Below are positions 22,766 through 40,944 of a DNA stretch of 64,000 bases, in pieces. The DNA comes from Rhizoctonia solani. Its lineage: Eukaryota > Basidiomycota > Agaricomycetes > Cantharellales > Ceratobasidiaceae. The notes under the pieces were generated by a model. That model had not been told where the DNA came from and did not search any database. It saw only the letters and a program-made list of their open reading frames with translations. The DNA is taken from contig NC_057374.1 of the NCBI RefSeq assembly GCF_016906535.1, positions 62,001 through 126,000 on the forward strand, read 5' to 3'. The position numbers were made by a program, and so were the translations under genes. Within the stretch, counting starts at the first letter, position 1. Each line of letters starts with the position of its first letter.

Positions 22766-23080
22766 ATGACGAATTCAGCAGCAAGTTCCCCAGAATACGG
22801 GATCCGAATTAGGAGATTGAATCTAAACTGCGTCGAATGTTACTTCACAGATTTATCGGTACTGTATGTCCACCCAGATAAGCGGCGAAACGACCTCGAA
22901 GAATGTGCTTGGACGATGGTTATCAACGTGCGCTCCACACGTATAATATGGGAAAGGATTGATCCCGTGGCTTTGAGGAAGTATCTGAGTAGAAATTCTA
23001 TTAAACAAGCGGTCACAACCCAAATTAATTTAGTATCGCATAACGCCAGAATCAACGTGGATTTTTATCTCCGAGCTTAG
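22766..23080 (+). CDS. hypothetical protein, 104 aa
   Basis: A single open frame with an ATG start, lying between the DUF2235 gene start (-) and the 3' end of caspase copy 4 (-). The composition is mixed and protein-like, with two Cys near the N-terminus and several Arg/Trp, and I recognise no domain. It overlaps the last few bases of the caspase gene on the other strand. It could be chance, since the DUF2235 promoter should also lie here. Confidence 0.2.
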   Translation: MTNSAASSPEYGIRIRRLNLNCVECYFTDLSVLYVHPDKRRNDLEECAWTMVINVRSTRIIWERIDPVALRKYLSRNSIKQAVTTQINLVSHNARINVDFYLRA

Positions 23081-25739
23081 TGATTAACCCGTTTTATGGT
23101 CACCTGCAAGCAAACAGTCTCCCATATTTCCCGATTATCAAGCCTTTCGGCGGCCTCGGAGCTGCTCAGCGTTCGGGGAATTTGACCAATCATCGAGAAG
23201 TTGTGGATCTCTGCGCTCCCGTCCACGTGGCTGTGCAAATGATTCGAAGCTGTGTCCAAAATCGAAGTGGTGTGATCATTGCCTCTCAGATTATTCAGTC
23301 CATCCGCAAGACGGCTGGTAATTTTGGGGCGACCAGAACGATCTACAGGGCGCATCCGCCTATTGACCAGCGCTGCTTGGCTAGAATCAGTTGGATCGCA
23401 TCCCCGTATATCTATCCCGCTCGAGCACCGATCGCCACCTATCAATGATACAATATGCCCATTCTCCGACTGGGCAAAGGGTGACAATTGAGCCATCAAA
23501 TCGAAATCCCCTGGTACCGTTGTGAGAAACAACTTGAAATATCCCACATCTGTCTCAGGCTGAAAGGAAATGGGACCTGAAATCATGTCATCATTCCCAT
23601 AACCAATCGTAAGTTCCCCATTCGCCTCAAGCGGAGCATCTACGTAGCCGTTACCGCAAACACTGAGGAACAAGGGCTCTGAAGTGATTAAGTTATTAAA
23701 ATAATGGAAACAAAATTTATCGACTTACTGATTGACTGGCTTTTTGTGCTGAAGTAGAACAAATACGCGTATAGGCGTCGATGAAACAGGCTTTTAATTC
23801 TAAATCCGTAAAGTTCTTTGGAGGGTACCATCAAAGTAGCCACGCCATTATCCAAAGGAACCAGACTCGGTCCCGCCTCGTCTAGCCGATACATATACAG
23901 TTGGGCACGTCCCTTGGCTCGAGAGCTAGCTTCCGGCTCTCTGAATAGATGCCAGTCCCATTGGGCCATCGAAAATAACAATTTTTGGATCCTACTTTGT
24001 TCCGGAAGGCACTTGTGAAGCTGTTTGCTTGTCAACCCGGCAATTTCAATAGTTATCCCTCCACCAGACCTATCAACATCCAAGACGGCCTTGGATTCGG
24101 TTTTTGAGTCTACTTGAATTATTCCATGGCGGATCTCCAGGTCGATTCAGCAGAGAATTTGTTTTTGAACGCGTCAGTGAGACAGACTTGGTACATATGG
24201 AACTGTCCTCGCTCAAGCAGCCTTGCTCGGGGGAAAGTAGGAATAGTCGCACCCGATGAATGTCGCACTGTGTCTGGCATGGATAAAGCTTCGGGTCGGT
24301 GAGAGGATTGGCGGTGAAGGTCCCCTTTTCGGTGCTCAGATCGTCCCCATAAATACCATATTTTGAGCCTGGAATGACCCCCTGGGCAAATCCTGCCTTG
24401 AGGACATAGCCGTTGGATTTCTCTCGCATGGGTATGAAGATGCGACTTTCTTCTGGAACTGTGGTACTGAATAACAGTCGATCGAGCTTATCTCCCTCGC
24501 ACACAGGGCTCTGAAGGCTGTTTTGATTTAATTTAATACAGCTGAGATATGAATCGATGAAAGGCATAATGATATTGGATACTTACCTCGGAGTAGGTAA
24601 CGTGGAAAGTTTCGAAGCATGCTTTGTATGTCATCTTGTGTATTTGCCGAGAGCGCAGTTGTTCGAGCAAGGCGGTGGTGAAGAACCCACTGTCTGAATT
24701 CGCACATTCGTAAGCTACTTCAGCATGCCCACATGCGGCAAGAAGTATATGTGAGCGCCCAAATCTATGAAATCCGGAAGTGTCCCGATCAAGTGGAATT
24801 CGGTATTTTGGGCTACTTTCTGAATCAATATGGGAACTGATGTGAGTTTGAAGAATATCCGTGTCCACGTCTCGGGAGAGTGGAGGAAGATCCTCCGGAT
24901 TTAGTCGACGTGGTCGATAGGCGGTCTTTTTAGGGTCACCTATGATGTGGTGTTGGGCTAACTTCCAAGATGGTGTGATCTTCAATTCTAGATGAGCGTG
25001 TCTGTTGAATGTCCCTTGGACGCCCCGGGTGCTACTCGCCGAATGGCAACAGTCGAATATTACGGTCTTGGGGGATCAATAATACTTAAGCGATGTTATG
25101 TAACCTATACTCTCGTAACTTACAATGTTGTTTCCCTTTTCTGCGGCTAACGCGTACAATAGAGCCGCAATGGTGTAATCCGGGATAGGTGGTATGAGCT
25201 TCCCGTCCGAGTCCAGTGCCCCCGCGTCCCATGGAACCAGGCATTGCGTTTTCTCATGATAGGAACCCCAATCGGTGGATGGCGTGTCGACTTCGCATCC
25301 GTGCCCAGCATAGTAAATCAGGATAGGATCAAGATAATCAATGTCCGGATTTCTGCGTAGCTCTGTCAGAGCAGCTATTATACCAGACCGAGTGGCCTGC
25401 TCATTCCTGAGGTTGGTTATTTGTGAAGCCGGGACGGACAGGTCGGAAAGGAGAAACTCTTCCATGGAGTCTGCGTCTTTGGAAGCCCCGGTGAGTTTTA
25501 CGACTTTTTTGTATGTATCGATTCCAATCAGGAGCGCATGGAGGTTCCATATTGGGTATCTAGGTCGGGGCGGTGAGCCGGAAAACCCAACCGGTGGGTG
25601 TTACGAACTTACTGGCTTTTGATAGATTTCTGGGTCTCGCTAGTCGGGTATGCGTGAAGGTTAGTAGATTCCGGTACTCTCGGCTAAGGAGCGGGAGGAA
25701 CTTCGACTCACACTACTTGCGGCTCTCGGTGTAAATCAT
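23077..25739 (-). pseudogene. caspase-p20 (C14) copy 4, two frameshifts
   Basis: A start can be built from an ATG at 25737-25739 through two short exons (MIYTESR..., ...ETQKSIKS) into LHALLIGIDTYKK. The catalytic His (YYAGHG, 25298-25315) and catalytic Cys (DCCHSAS, 25034-25054) are present. The tail modules SPVCEG (about 24510), AGFAQGVIPGS (about 24390), LYAYLFYFS (about 23760) and GELTIGYGNDD (about 23600) are in place. The reading frame breaks by one base near 24290-24300 and again near 24130-24150, both inside the middle module. The ends and catalytic exons look sound, so this is either a young pseudogene or a gene with assembly indels. Closest relative in the window is copy 1. Confidence 0.7.
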
Positions 25740-26383
25740 GCATGCTTGCTACGTTCATCTTCAGGACACGGGGTTCAGAGTTCTCCAAAAGCGTACTTTA
25801 TATTTGCCAGTGGACTCGGACACGTGTATTCGTCCCTGTTTTGGCTGTGTTGATCGGAACTAATGTACCGTTATCAGTACGACCTTCGAAAGGTATAGAT
25901 AGTGCATGTATGCGTCCTTCCATTAAGTGTTTCAGCCGTACAGAATACATCACTAGTTGGAAAATCAGTTATATTTAGAGTAGAACTATATAACTTGCTA
26001 ACACTCAAGTATCTATACCCCAGATCCCAAGTTCTCTAGCCAATGATCCCATATCGTAAAGGCTGATACGGGCACAAAAGCCATTGTACGGCATTGTCAA
26101 AAAGACTTACCCTCAGAAAATAGAACTACTACCCTTTTAACGTGATCGATTATGGTATAACTCTGCTTCACAATTCAAACCTCTCGTTATTCCGCCTTGC
26201 GCAGTACTGTGTGTATTCATGCTTGCAAGCTCATACACAGGCTGAAGGAGCATCGGAATCACGGTTTATGAATATTTCTCGATATTTGTCACATTAATCT
26301 CGTACAAGACAGTCAATAATTCATTTGTTATTCACTCGTAATTTGAATACTGCACGGATCGAACAGTATGACACCTGAGACAA
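25740..26383. other. intergenic region
   Basis: The spacer between the start of caspase copy 4 and the 3' end of caspase copy 5, both on -. It is AT-rich, with no coding segment I can support. It should hold the copy 4 promoter, but no clear TATA box stands out. Confidence 0.5.
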
Positions 26384-29288
<2,905 letters not shown>

Positions 29289-29671
29289 GAACTTGGTGAG
29301 CCTGTTCAGTAGCCTGCAATCCAGCCCCTCCGCCAGCCTTCTCGCATCTCGCATTACGGTCAGGATACTTTGAATTATAGGGTAGAAATGTAACACCGAA
29401 CTTACAATCTCTGAACAATTTCTTTGGGATCGCCCTGAGTAGTAGGCAAGATCATCGTGCGGGTTTCAAGAGGGCAAAGGTGGTCGCGAATATCGAAAGA
29501 CCTTAGCTTTATCGCAAATCACGATTGTAGATTCGGAAGCCCCACAGAAGTTGCCGTCACCTGTCCTGTTTCTCCTCGGTCGGGATAGCCACAGGGATCT
29601 TCATTTCACGGATCGATGGGGAGCCACTATTATTCACCACCGAGTTGAAAATAAAGTTCAATCCGTCCCCG

Positions 29672-30183
29672 AAAATCGATCTTCGGCATGCCCTCTCTCA
29701 TCAATTACTGGATCGAGCGAGTGCCTCGTTGCAGGGGCAAGAAGAGAAAGGTCCCCGATGTAGGGGTATGCCTGGACCCACTCCATGGCATGACGCATGT
29801 ATCCAATCATCTCTTCGGTGGTTGATTTCCCCCAAGTGAGGGATAGGCTCGATTACGTAGTTCGGGAAGCACCTTCCTATCATGCTCTTATCCGGCTCCG
29901 ACGACCCTCCGGACGTGCCGTATGATAGATTGAATCCGAACTCGCTTGGAGATATTTTGTCTCAACGGAGAGGAGAATGAGCGCCAGGATTTGGGGTTTC
30001 GCCGTTCCCATGTTTAGCGATGGGGGCTAGAGTAGAAGTGTCACGGAACTTGATGCCGTCAGAAGGGGGCGGCCGTGATAAGTATACATGATTGCGGTCG
30101 ATGATACACAGGAAATCATATGGTTTGCCGCAGCACCAGCATGATTCCGGGTTGGCACCTAGATCATTATCTGACTTGGTCAC
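29672..30183 (-). pseudogene. unidentified coding fragment
   Basis: Three stretches on - read like protein but lie in different frames: one with a CWCCGKPYD motif (about 30130), one with EFGFNLSYGTSGGS (about 29930), and one with MEWVQAYPYIGDLSLLAP (about 29760). No family is recognised with confidence. The third loosely resembles the end of glycoside-hydrolase core domains. It may be a decayed gene. Confidence 0.2.
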
Positions 30184-30704
30184 AACAGGTCAATGCGCCT
30201 GTCCTATTCAAGTATGAGCCTAGATACGCGTTTAGCCCGTCTTCACGATCAATGATACTCGCAGTATCCCTCGATTTGTTCTGACAAACGGAAACGTCGT
30301 ACGCTAGGCTCGCGTATGCCATCGTATTACGATATATGCGCATATTATGTGCATCTCAACATAAAAACGAACGATAAAGATGATCATGGCCCATTTGTTG
30401 AACTCGAACATGTAATTACAACCAATTATGAAAGTTCTGATTCATTTGTCTCGTGCAAGGTTAGAGACTCCACGTTTGGGAGATGTGACTGCTCAACCTG
30501 CATATACAAATCAACATCCCAAAGCTAGGGATGCAAGATATTGATAACTCACTGATTGTAGCGTAGTTTCATTTCTCGTAGCAGAACTAGTCCTTGGTAC
30601 ATATTCACCCATGACCTGTGGGCACAGGGCGAGGCGCCAGTCAGACACTACTACTGCATATTTCCTGCCAACGCAGTTTAGACGGGCAATTTATTAGGAA
30701 CACT

Positions 30705-31017
30705 CACCTGAGTATCAGTCGTGCCTTGTGCCGGTTGCTCAAGTTCGTTCTGGACGCGGTTTCCGTACTCCTTAAGCATGATCCCAACAAGAGTTCTGAG
30801 CTACACAAGACGATTAGTCAACGAACAAGACTTTGTGTCCGACTTGCCTGTGCCAGTTGATGCGAATTAAGATTCCCCGTTTTGGCAAGCGCGAGCTTTC
30901 TCTGGACCTGCGTGCTCGGCCAACTGTGAGAGCTCGGCGAACTTCGCCTGGTATGAGGCGAGGTGTTCTGGTATTGCTCTCGAGGACGCTGGCGACATGA
31001 CGGGATGGTCCGGCATG
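30705..31017 (-). CDS. small hypothetical protein, at least two exons
   Basis: An ATG at about 31015-31017 opens MPDHPVMSPASSRAIPEHLA and continues as an Ala/Glu-rich helical stretch (QAKFAELSQLAEHAGPEKAR). A second exon near 30705-30800 gives LRTLVGIMLKEYGNRVQNEL and ends before a GTGAGT donor. The exon border between them and the 3' end are not resolved. The predicted product is small, helical and soluble. No known domain is seen. Confidence 0.3.
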
Positions 31018-31432
31018 GGTAGACGTCTTTGAAGTTCAGGTTAAGGTTCACGACGGATCGTCAATTAGGGTAGTTTTTTACCAGGAATCTGCCGCGAGAA
31101 AGGAAGCGCTAAAGTATTTCTGGTGGGTTTGGATTAGAATAGTGTTAGGTGAGAAATACCAAGGTATTTAACAATATGAGAAACCAATTTTTGTCTGTGG
31201 CTTGATATTAATCTAAATCGAGAAACGAATGTAAAATCAAGGTGCACCAGTACACGCTCAAGTTGTTGGTTGAGGTCGGAAGACCCAAGCGTACATATCA
31301 TATCGGATCAGAACATTGAACAACAATAATGCGCTGAACATGTTTATCAGATAACTGTATTTTAAATTTTATATATGCTTGACTGAAGATCACAATATTT
31401 GGTCAAACAGTCACTAAAATTCATGCATTTAT

Positions 31433-34400
31433 TTAAATGCGATTACATTTCCGCTTATGTTCCTTCCAATCCCTCCTCTGGCACTCGGCTGAGCAATATC
31501 TCGCACGCTGACACCGTCCACATGCGCTAAGCGGCACACCACTCTTCGCACACGCCCAACATCCATTCAGCGGGGCAGTAACTGGAGGGGGCCGCCCATA
31601 CCCGGTATCTTTGAATACTTCTCCTCCCACAATCTCCAGATAAGGAACGGAGAAAATGGGTGATACGCCTGCACGAGTCGCATAAGGCAGAAGTTGCTGC
31701 CATTTGGGTGCTTCAGGAGGGATCCATTCTTTACCTTCAAACCCGATACCATTCCCGCAAGCACAAATCGAATCCTCGCCGTCTTGAAGCGATATCGGGG
31801 CTTGTCCGGCCGCCTGATATTCGCACTCGGGCTTGTGGGTCCAAGTTCGAACACGCTCTATACAGGCTGCCAAATACTGCTTCCATGCCCCCATTTCACC
31901 ATGCTGTACGTCGACGCTCATGATTAACACACCCGACTCGCCTATTGGGTCGAGAAGTGGCAGAACCATGGACTTGTTCTCGTTGGTAACAGGTATAACG
32001 GCCGTGTCGAGTACGATCGTGCCTCCAGAAGAGTCTGATCTCATCCCGCCTACGAGCAGAACCATCTGAACTCCCGAGCCCACCGGCCGAAGAGCAAAGA
32101 CCTCAAAAGGCGGCCCTCGGAACTTGAAACCGATATAATCATGGATAAGAATGTTGATTCCGACTTTGAGTGCATGAATGTGGTCGCGAGGAACGTAGTT
32201 AGGGTCGAACATAATCTTACGCTCGCGATCGGAATGCTGTAAAGCCATGTGGGGAAGGATATACGTCTCCATAGCCTCAGTATCAGAGAGTTCGATCAAC
32301 GGAAGTTTGTCGAGCGGAATATGATGTACGTTCCAAGGTCTGGGCGGATTCGAGAGGATGGGGAAAGGACTAGGCGGGTAGCCTCCCGCGTACCATGGTT
32401 GGTATGGAGTCGTAACCGCCTACGAGATATAAAAACACTCTGGGCCGTAATTGGTTAAGAACTTACTTCTATGTAAGAAGATTTTCTCGCAATCCTAAGT
32501 CTGATATCCGACTCCTTTGCAGGAAATGGGATGCTGACCGCATGTGTGTAGTCACCAATTGATAGGCGTAACCTACATGGCCCTTCGAGTTGCATGGAAA
32601 CCTTCGCTCCTCCTGCAAGGGAAATCTTTTCTTCAGGATCCGTAACATCAAGCCGGGCTACGATATCCTTTATATACCACCTGTCGCCCCGCCAATACGA
32701 CGTACATTCGCAAGTTGCGTTGCTAGATGGAGGTGGCGGAGCAGGGAGAAGAGGTAGTGATTGCTTAAAAGGAGCTTGCATAGGCCGAGAGCGAAGAACG
32801 AGCACATGCTTTTGATCCTTAACTTGAGCTTTGAAGATATCCAGATCATGACCGAGACTCCTGTGGTATAAACGGTGACTCAAGGAAGTGTACCTGAAAG
32901 CCAGACTAACAGTGGTCTCATTCCCTGCAATCAGCGCGGACGAGATCCAAAACGAAACGATCATATCGGAGGAGCCGTTGGTCTCTTGTCCAGATCTGTC
33001 CGGTTCGATACTGTATGCGTCTTCCGAAGGCACAAGGGTTCCCCATACTGCATGTAGTGACGAAAACATTTGCGGCTTGTTATCGTTGGCGGACTTCCGG
33101 ATAATGCAAGTCAAACGCGGTTGGATCGATTCACCATAGTCCTTGAGCACCTTCAACTCATTAGCTGACGCCGGGATCTTCAGTACCAGGCAGACGACAG
33201 GAGGAACTTCGCTCCACCCTGCGAATATACCAACGGGAGTCGGTGGATTCGGGAGGGGAAGGAAATCACATAGTTGGAATTGAAGTTTGAGATCTTCTAA
33301 ATGTCGGTCGTCTTGATAGGTAAGTTTGTTACCTTGAACCAGGTGTATGATTCTGTTAGCAACGTCCTCCCACATTCCGCCAACCAGATGAATTTGGCCT
33401 CTAGACTGCACGTGTCGAACAATGCGTGCCACTGTTTCCCGGTTATAAGGCAATTGGGACCAAACGCGCAATCTGGAGAGGGGGACAGGTTCGAAGTACT
33501 CGGGACTATCGTCAAAGAAATGCATTCCCCGATAAATGTAAAAGAGTGCGTCTGCAATATCTGTGACGCTAAACTTTACTCCAAGAGGAACCGATGGAGG
33601 GCATGGATCTGCAGACACCCAGGCAACACGCTGTTCATGTTCTTCTTCATCAAATATATTTATTTCGTGAGAGTTGGATTGGCTTTGGAATTCGGAAATA
33701 AATGCACGAGGAACAAGGCCGCTGATCAGGCTGAAAGTCGGGAGATCCGAGCAGATGCGTTCATAAAATGTGATGGGGGCGTATTGATCAGAAGGGGTGT
33801 GTGCTTCGGTGTAGAGAATGCTACTGGTTGAGGCAAGCAGCGGTTGAATAGCAATAATTAGATTCCAGAGCCCGTGGGTATCAATAAAGCGCGTAGCATC
33901 AATGATTTCGAATTGTCGTGGAGGAGATAAAGAAAAGTGATGGGTCAAGTCGATTGGTTTGGCGTCCCAAGGGTCGATATACTGTGGGATTAATTCTGAG
34001 CTAGATTGTAGAGCAAGGGAAAAACACAGTGGGTCGCCAGTATAGAATCGGAGAGTAAGTTTCTCAGTACGAAGCGACACCTGGAAAGACTCGCATGCTA
34101 GCTTAAACTGCTGCCTGGCTTTATCTAGGCACGTCGGTAATTTCTTTCTTGGGTCACGTTTGTCAGGTAGGAACGCCTCCACCAAGTGGAATACCTCTGG
34201 AAACGAAGTAGAGTAAACAGACCACTCCTCGTTCTTGCCCGAGTATATCCATGCTGGATTCAGCCTATCCTCGTTGCTGGATGGCTTATTCGTAGTACCT
34301 GTACGCCAGAAACGCTTGAACTCGTCTGATACCTCAATTGCAGATTGGGGCCACACCAGTGTGGTCGAGCGCGAAACGCGTATGTTCTGATCAGATCCTG

Positions 34401-34620
34401 TACTCTTAAGCATTGCACTGGCGAGCTTGCTTTGCTTTGCTTTGATATCTTGTAGCATTTGATTAGGAAGTTCTGGAAAGTTGGCATACTTTGTCCAAAT
34501 ATTGTGAATTTTGTCTAGAGTATCCTGATTGACAATTTTGATAAGAGATGAGTAGGGAGACTGAGACCAAGCGCTCAGTGCTACTGAGGCATCAGCCAAT
34601 TTGCGTGAATGAGCCGTCAA
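31433..34620 (-). CDS. MYND-type zinc finger protein
   Basis: Two exons, 34620-32467 (718 codons) and 32419-31433, joined by a 47-nt intron in phase 0, predict 1046 residues. The C-terminus is a MYND finger: CWACAKSGVPLSACGRCQRA, then YCSAECQRRDWKEHKRKC, with all seven Cys and the His in place. MYND fingers bind proline-rich partner peptides. The long N-terminal part has the block RFYTGDPLCFSLAL and FEIIDATRFIDTHGLWNLI, typical of large fungal MYND proteins whose N-terminal region is of unknown function. There is no signal peptide or membrane segment, so it is probably intracellular. ATG at 34618-34620 is the first in the frame and seems reasonable. Its partners and process are unknown. Confidence 0.85.
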
Positions 34621-35228
34621 AAGAGCCGAGGTAGATTCGTCAATCTTGAAATGATAGTATATGTTCCATATTTGTTCGACTGCTGCTTTCTCATAAAGCA
34701 GAGTAAAGAACAGAATGTTGCGGGCTATTTAATTACTTGGTCAGAGCCAGAAACCACCACCGAAATGAGACTTCCAACCTATAACGGCTGGCTCCTTTTC
34801 GCTGCATGTTATGTCTATCTTGCGAGGGTCTGGTTCCATTGGTCACGAGATAAGAATAGAACCAGCAAGGGATCACGCACCAGGCCCAACAAACACGTCT
34901 GCGTACAAAGTGTAGAGAATATTGTACACATCGTTACACTCAAGAATTAAGATGTCGACATTAGACTGATCGGGGCTAAGGTCTTGGGTTAGGCTTATGG
35001 TGGGAGAGCCACCCAAGGGTTTGAAGGGAGAAGCCGGGGAGGTCCAGCAAAGCGGAAACGCCATATGGTGATGACTGGGTCAGTCTCTGTGAGCGAAGAT
35101 TATTGACTAGTTCGAGTATAATGCAAAAAATGACACTCGAGTTAGGTGAAGTAACATGCCGGTCACGTGACTATCCGGAAACGGAAGCAATCTTGTGTAA
35201 CTACCTCCCTGCCGCGATTGAATTCAAC
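34621..35228. other. intergenic region
   Basis: About 600 bp between the divergent MYND (-) and PRMT3-like (+) genes, so it should hold both promoters. I see no coding segment and no strong TATA box. Confidence 0.5.
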
Positions 35229-37666
<2,438 letters not shown>

Positions 37667-38980
37667 TAACGAAACGTGAAGGCTTCAATTGGTATTTGGT
37701 ATGATCCGGGGCGAAATTATTGTCAAGTGTTCTTGTATGGATTGCTAAAATGTGAATGAATGTGACCTTGCAATTGGTTTGTGAATGTGGCGCGTGCTTG
37801 CATGTGATGATAGTCTTACTTTGGTCTTCTCAGTTATTTCTCAAGAGAAAGTTAGGCGGGATTTCTGCCTCTCAGTCCACGGGTTCAATCGTGGGTACTC
37901 ATCTAATCGCTTCGGAAAAAATCATACACCCTTGAATTGCTCGAATACTGTAGTGACTTCCCGATCCTAAAGAAAGTGATCGATTGTGTATATCTGACAA
38001 GATCTTATCTGGGTAGCTATTTATGTCCCTCCTTGCCTTGTCACAATACAACGCCACATTTCCTTAAAGCTATGTATTGGGTCACATCACCAGGCTTTGA
38101 GGCACCCCAAAGCTTGAGCTCCACGAGAATTACAATGGGGGGCTCACTAACGAACACCAAAAGTAGAACTTATTCTCGACCCTTGATGTGAATATCATAT
38201 CACATTCCCCTTCTATGTTGTCCGCTAGTCTGGTTGGGTTCCGATTTATTCTGTCAAGCACTCGGAGAATCTCAGACTCATCGATTGGACTCAGAAAGAT
38301 TACTACGTATTATTAGCCGTGAGATGCATGGGTTCATGGTGGCTTTCGATCTTGTTTGTTTCAATACATACGCTAGGGATTCCAATAACACTCGCTGGAT
38401 ATAACTTGTTGAGACTTTCCATTACTCTTCGCCCATGTAATCAGATGGGCCATTTTATGATTATGACGCAGATCGAAGCCATAAGAAGTATTCGCAGTTA
38501 CGGCCGCCCAATTAATTATCATCACTGATGAGCATAAGCAAGTTTATTGGCTGGGTCGGTACCGATCCATCATCCAAACATAAGGATGTATTCCTTCACA
38601 TGCCTGCACATCTCAGCCACATAATCCAACCTGGATGTTTTGGGCGTTCCTATATGGATCGGTGTCATATGAGCTTATTGGCCGTCATGAGGTCAAGGAA
38701 TCCTTCCTTAGTCTCCTTGGATCGAGGACGCTCCCTCCCGAACATATTAAGTATATGTGCTGTGGACCATCCAAACTTACTTCTCAATGCGAGCCAAGTG
38801 CCTTCTCAAAGAATAATCTACCTGCAGATGTGTCACCACGATTGGCATGCGATTACGTGCCATAACTTTGAATGTATCCGCCGATGACGCTCGCCTACCA
38901 GTAAGTAGCCAATATAAAAACCTCTGTCCGAACATCCTACCATTCTCACAGGCCCTCCCACTGCAACTGATTCATTTGCC
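37667..38980. other. intergenic region
   Basis: About 1.3 kb between two + strand genes. The open frames (37937-38191, 38319-38528, 38528-38887) show no motif and do not join through introns. No repeat or RNA gene was recognised. Confidence 0.5.
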
Positions 38981-40482
38981 ATGCGTAGTCAATATCATTC
39001 AGTAAGTTCCCATAAACAAAGTTCTGATGAAATTGTATTCACCTGAACATTCAGTCGACTCTCTCCCATGCTCATCTTGAGCATAAACATGGCCACGTCG
39101 GTCATGATTGGAAACTCAACACCGGATTTGGCTCCAGACCATTGGTGGTAGGACACCGTGTCGGTGGCTGGCTCCCAAACGACCACGCCCGTGTCGAACA
39201 ATACATCGCCAAGCTACTTGACAAGGTCGAGCACGACAAACGTGCCCTTGACCAGCTACACCCTACCATCGTTGAATTCAAAAACCTTGTCGACAATACC
39301 CCGGCCCTCCGCATGGGATTCAGCCAGATGTTCGAACAAGTTCCCCAAAAACCGCCTTACAACAAGGACCCAACTCTCAAGCCTCAGGTACGCTGGTCTA
39401 GACCAAGCGCAGACCTCTGACTAACTATCTATCGTTGCAACAAGATTCGAGACTACGATACAATGTTCAAGACATTTGATTATATCATAACCCATGCCAT
39501 CGCTTACGAAGACAACGACCTCGTCGGCTTCCCTATCAACGCTATCCTCGATTGGCCCATGGGAACTGACGCAGGTCTATACACGTTCCTGGTACCAGCC
39601 GTGAACGAAAAGTTCAAGAAGATGTTCGATGCATGGTCCGAGTTCCTATCTTCTCCAGCCTCGCGAACATATCTTACCACCGAGGAGAACGGTTGGCTCG
39701 GCCCCAAGGCGAGCGTGCACATCCCCAACTTTGCCGAAACCTACAAATGCGACCCCGAGGCCGAGTACTACGGCTTTGCATCCTGGGATGACTTTTTCAC
39801 GCGCGAGTTCCGTGACGGCGTTCGCCCTAACAAGTTCAAGGACCCCAAGTATGACGATATTATCACGAGCGCCTGCGAGTCGGCCGTCTACCGGATCTCC
39901 ACCGATATCCAAGAGCGAGACAGCTTCTGGCTAAAGGGCGAACCTTACTCTCTTCACGACATGCTTAACAACGACTCTTACACGAACCAGTTCGTCGGTG
40001 GTACGATCTACCAAGCGTTCCTGAGCGCATACAAGTTCCATCGTTGGGTCAGCCCCGTGAATGGAGTGATCGACCGAATCGAAGTCATCCCCGGCACCTA
40101 CTACGCCGAGTCTCCCATGATGGGCTTTGATAATCCTGAGGGACCAGACCCAGCGGGACCGAACTGGTCGCAGGCGTACATCACCAGTCTCGCTGCCCGT
40201 GCCCTCATCTGGATTAAAGCCGACAACCCCGAGATCGGGCTGATGGGGTTCTTGGCCGTGGGCATGAGCGAGGTCTCCACTTGCCAGGTGACCGTACGCC
40301 AAGGTCAGAGGATCTCCAAGGGTGAGGAGACGGGCATGTTCCATTTCGGAGGATCGACGCATTGTTTGTTGTTCCGCAAGGGTGTCAATGTCAACTTTGA
40401 TCCGCAATACACCGAGCCTGGGTCTGAGGTGTTGTTGAATGCGGCGATCGCTACCATAGGAGAAGGGAAAAGCCATCACTAG
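38981..40482 (+). CDS. phosphatidylserine decarboxylase family protein
   Basis: Three exons, 38981-39001, 39055-39387 and 39445-40482, join in phase 0 and predict 463 residues. The C-terminal part matches the PSD family: FHRWVSPVNGVIDRIEVIPG, then MGFLAVGMSEVSTCQVTV and the FGGSTHCLLF motif (GGS at 40348-40356). In PSD enzymes an LGST/GGST Ser is the self-cleavage site that creates the pyruvoyl cofactor. The N-terminal part (LPNDHARVEQYIAKLLDKV, DAWSEFLSSPASRTYL) is the PSD-associated domain found in fungal and bacterial soluble members. The family converts phosphatidylserine or similar carboxyl substrates to the amine plus CO2. No signal peptide or transmembrane helix is seen, unlike mitochondrial Psd1. 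The substrate could therefore be another amino acid or lipid. Confidence 0.9.
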
Positions 40483-40944
40483 CTACTGAACTGTGAACCA
40501 CATGTAAATCCGCCCCTGTACTAAGATACAAGAAATGAAGTAACAATCAATGAATTTATGAACATAAAACCAAACCTGTTGGGCTTAAGGCCGGAAGATG
40601 ATCTAGATAAGAATAAACTAGAAAGATCCCTCGGGAAGGGTACATGCTAGTAACAAGCAACTATTGGGAGCAAGTTGGGGGCGCATATAACCGCCTGGTA
40701 TTTTAGGGCTTCTCGTATTTCATCAAATAGTGGCTTAAGCCAAGCGTAAAAAGAAAGAATTTAATTAAAATCAAATAATATCAGTGAGAGTAAAAATCCA
40801 TGGCTACAATGCACAACAAGCTGGTCCAACTGGTTCAGGGTAAGGAGGGGGACAAAAGCTACAAAAAAGCGTCCAAACATATAATTAAAGCTCCATACTA
40901 CGAAGGAATGCATGCCACATCGTCGAATGAGGGAGGAAACAAGA

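Larger units (their letters stand above)
29289..31432. other. gene-poor region with coding fragments
   Basis: No complete gene is supported. Two fragments on - look coding and are listed separately (about 29690-30183 and 30705-31017). A run of nine G at 29237-29245 lies within the first intron of the caspase 5 gene. The open frame at 30316-30528 has an ATG but no motif. The rest (31060-31430) is AT-rich and likely 3' flank of the MYND gene. Confidence 0.45.
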
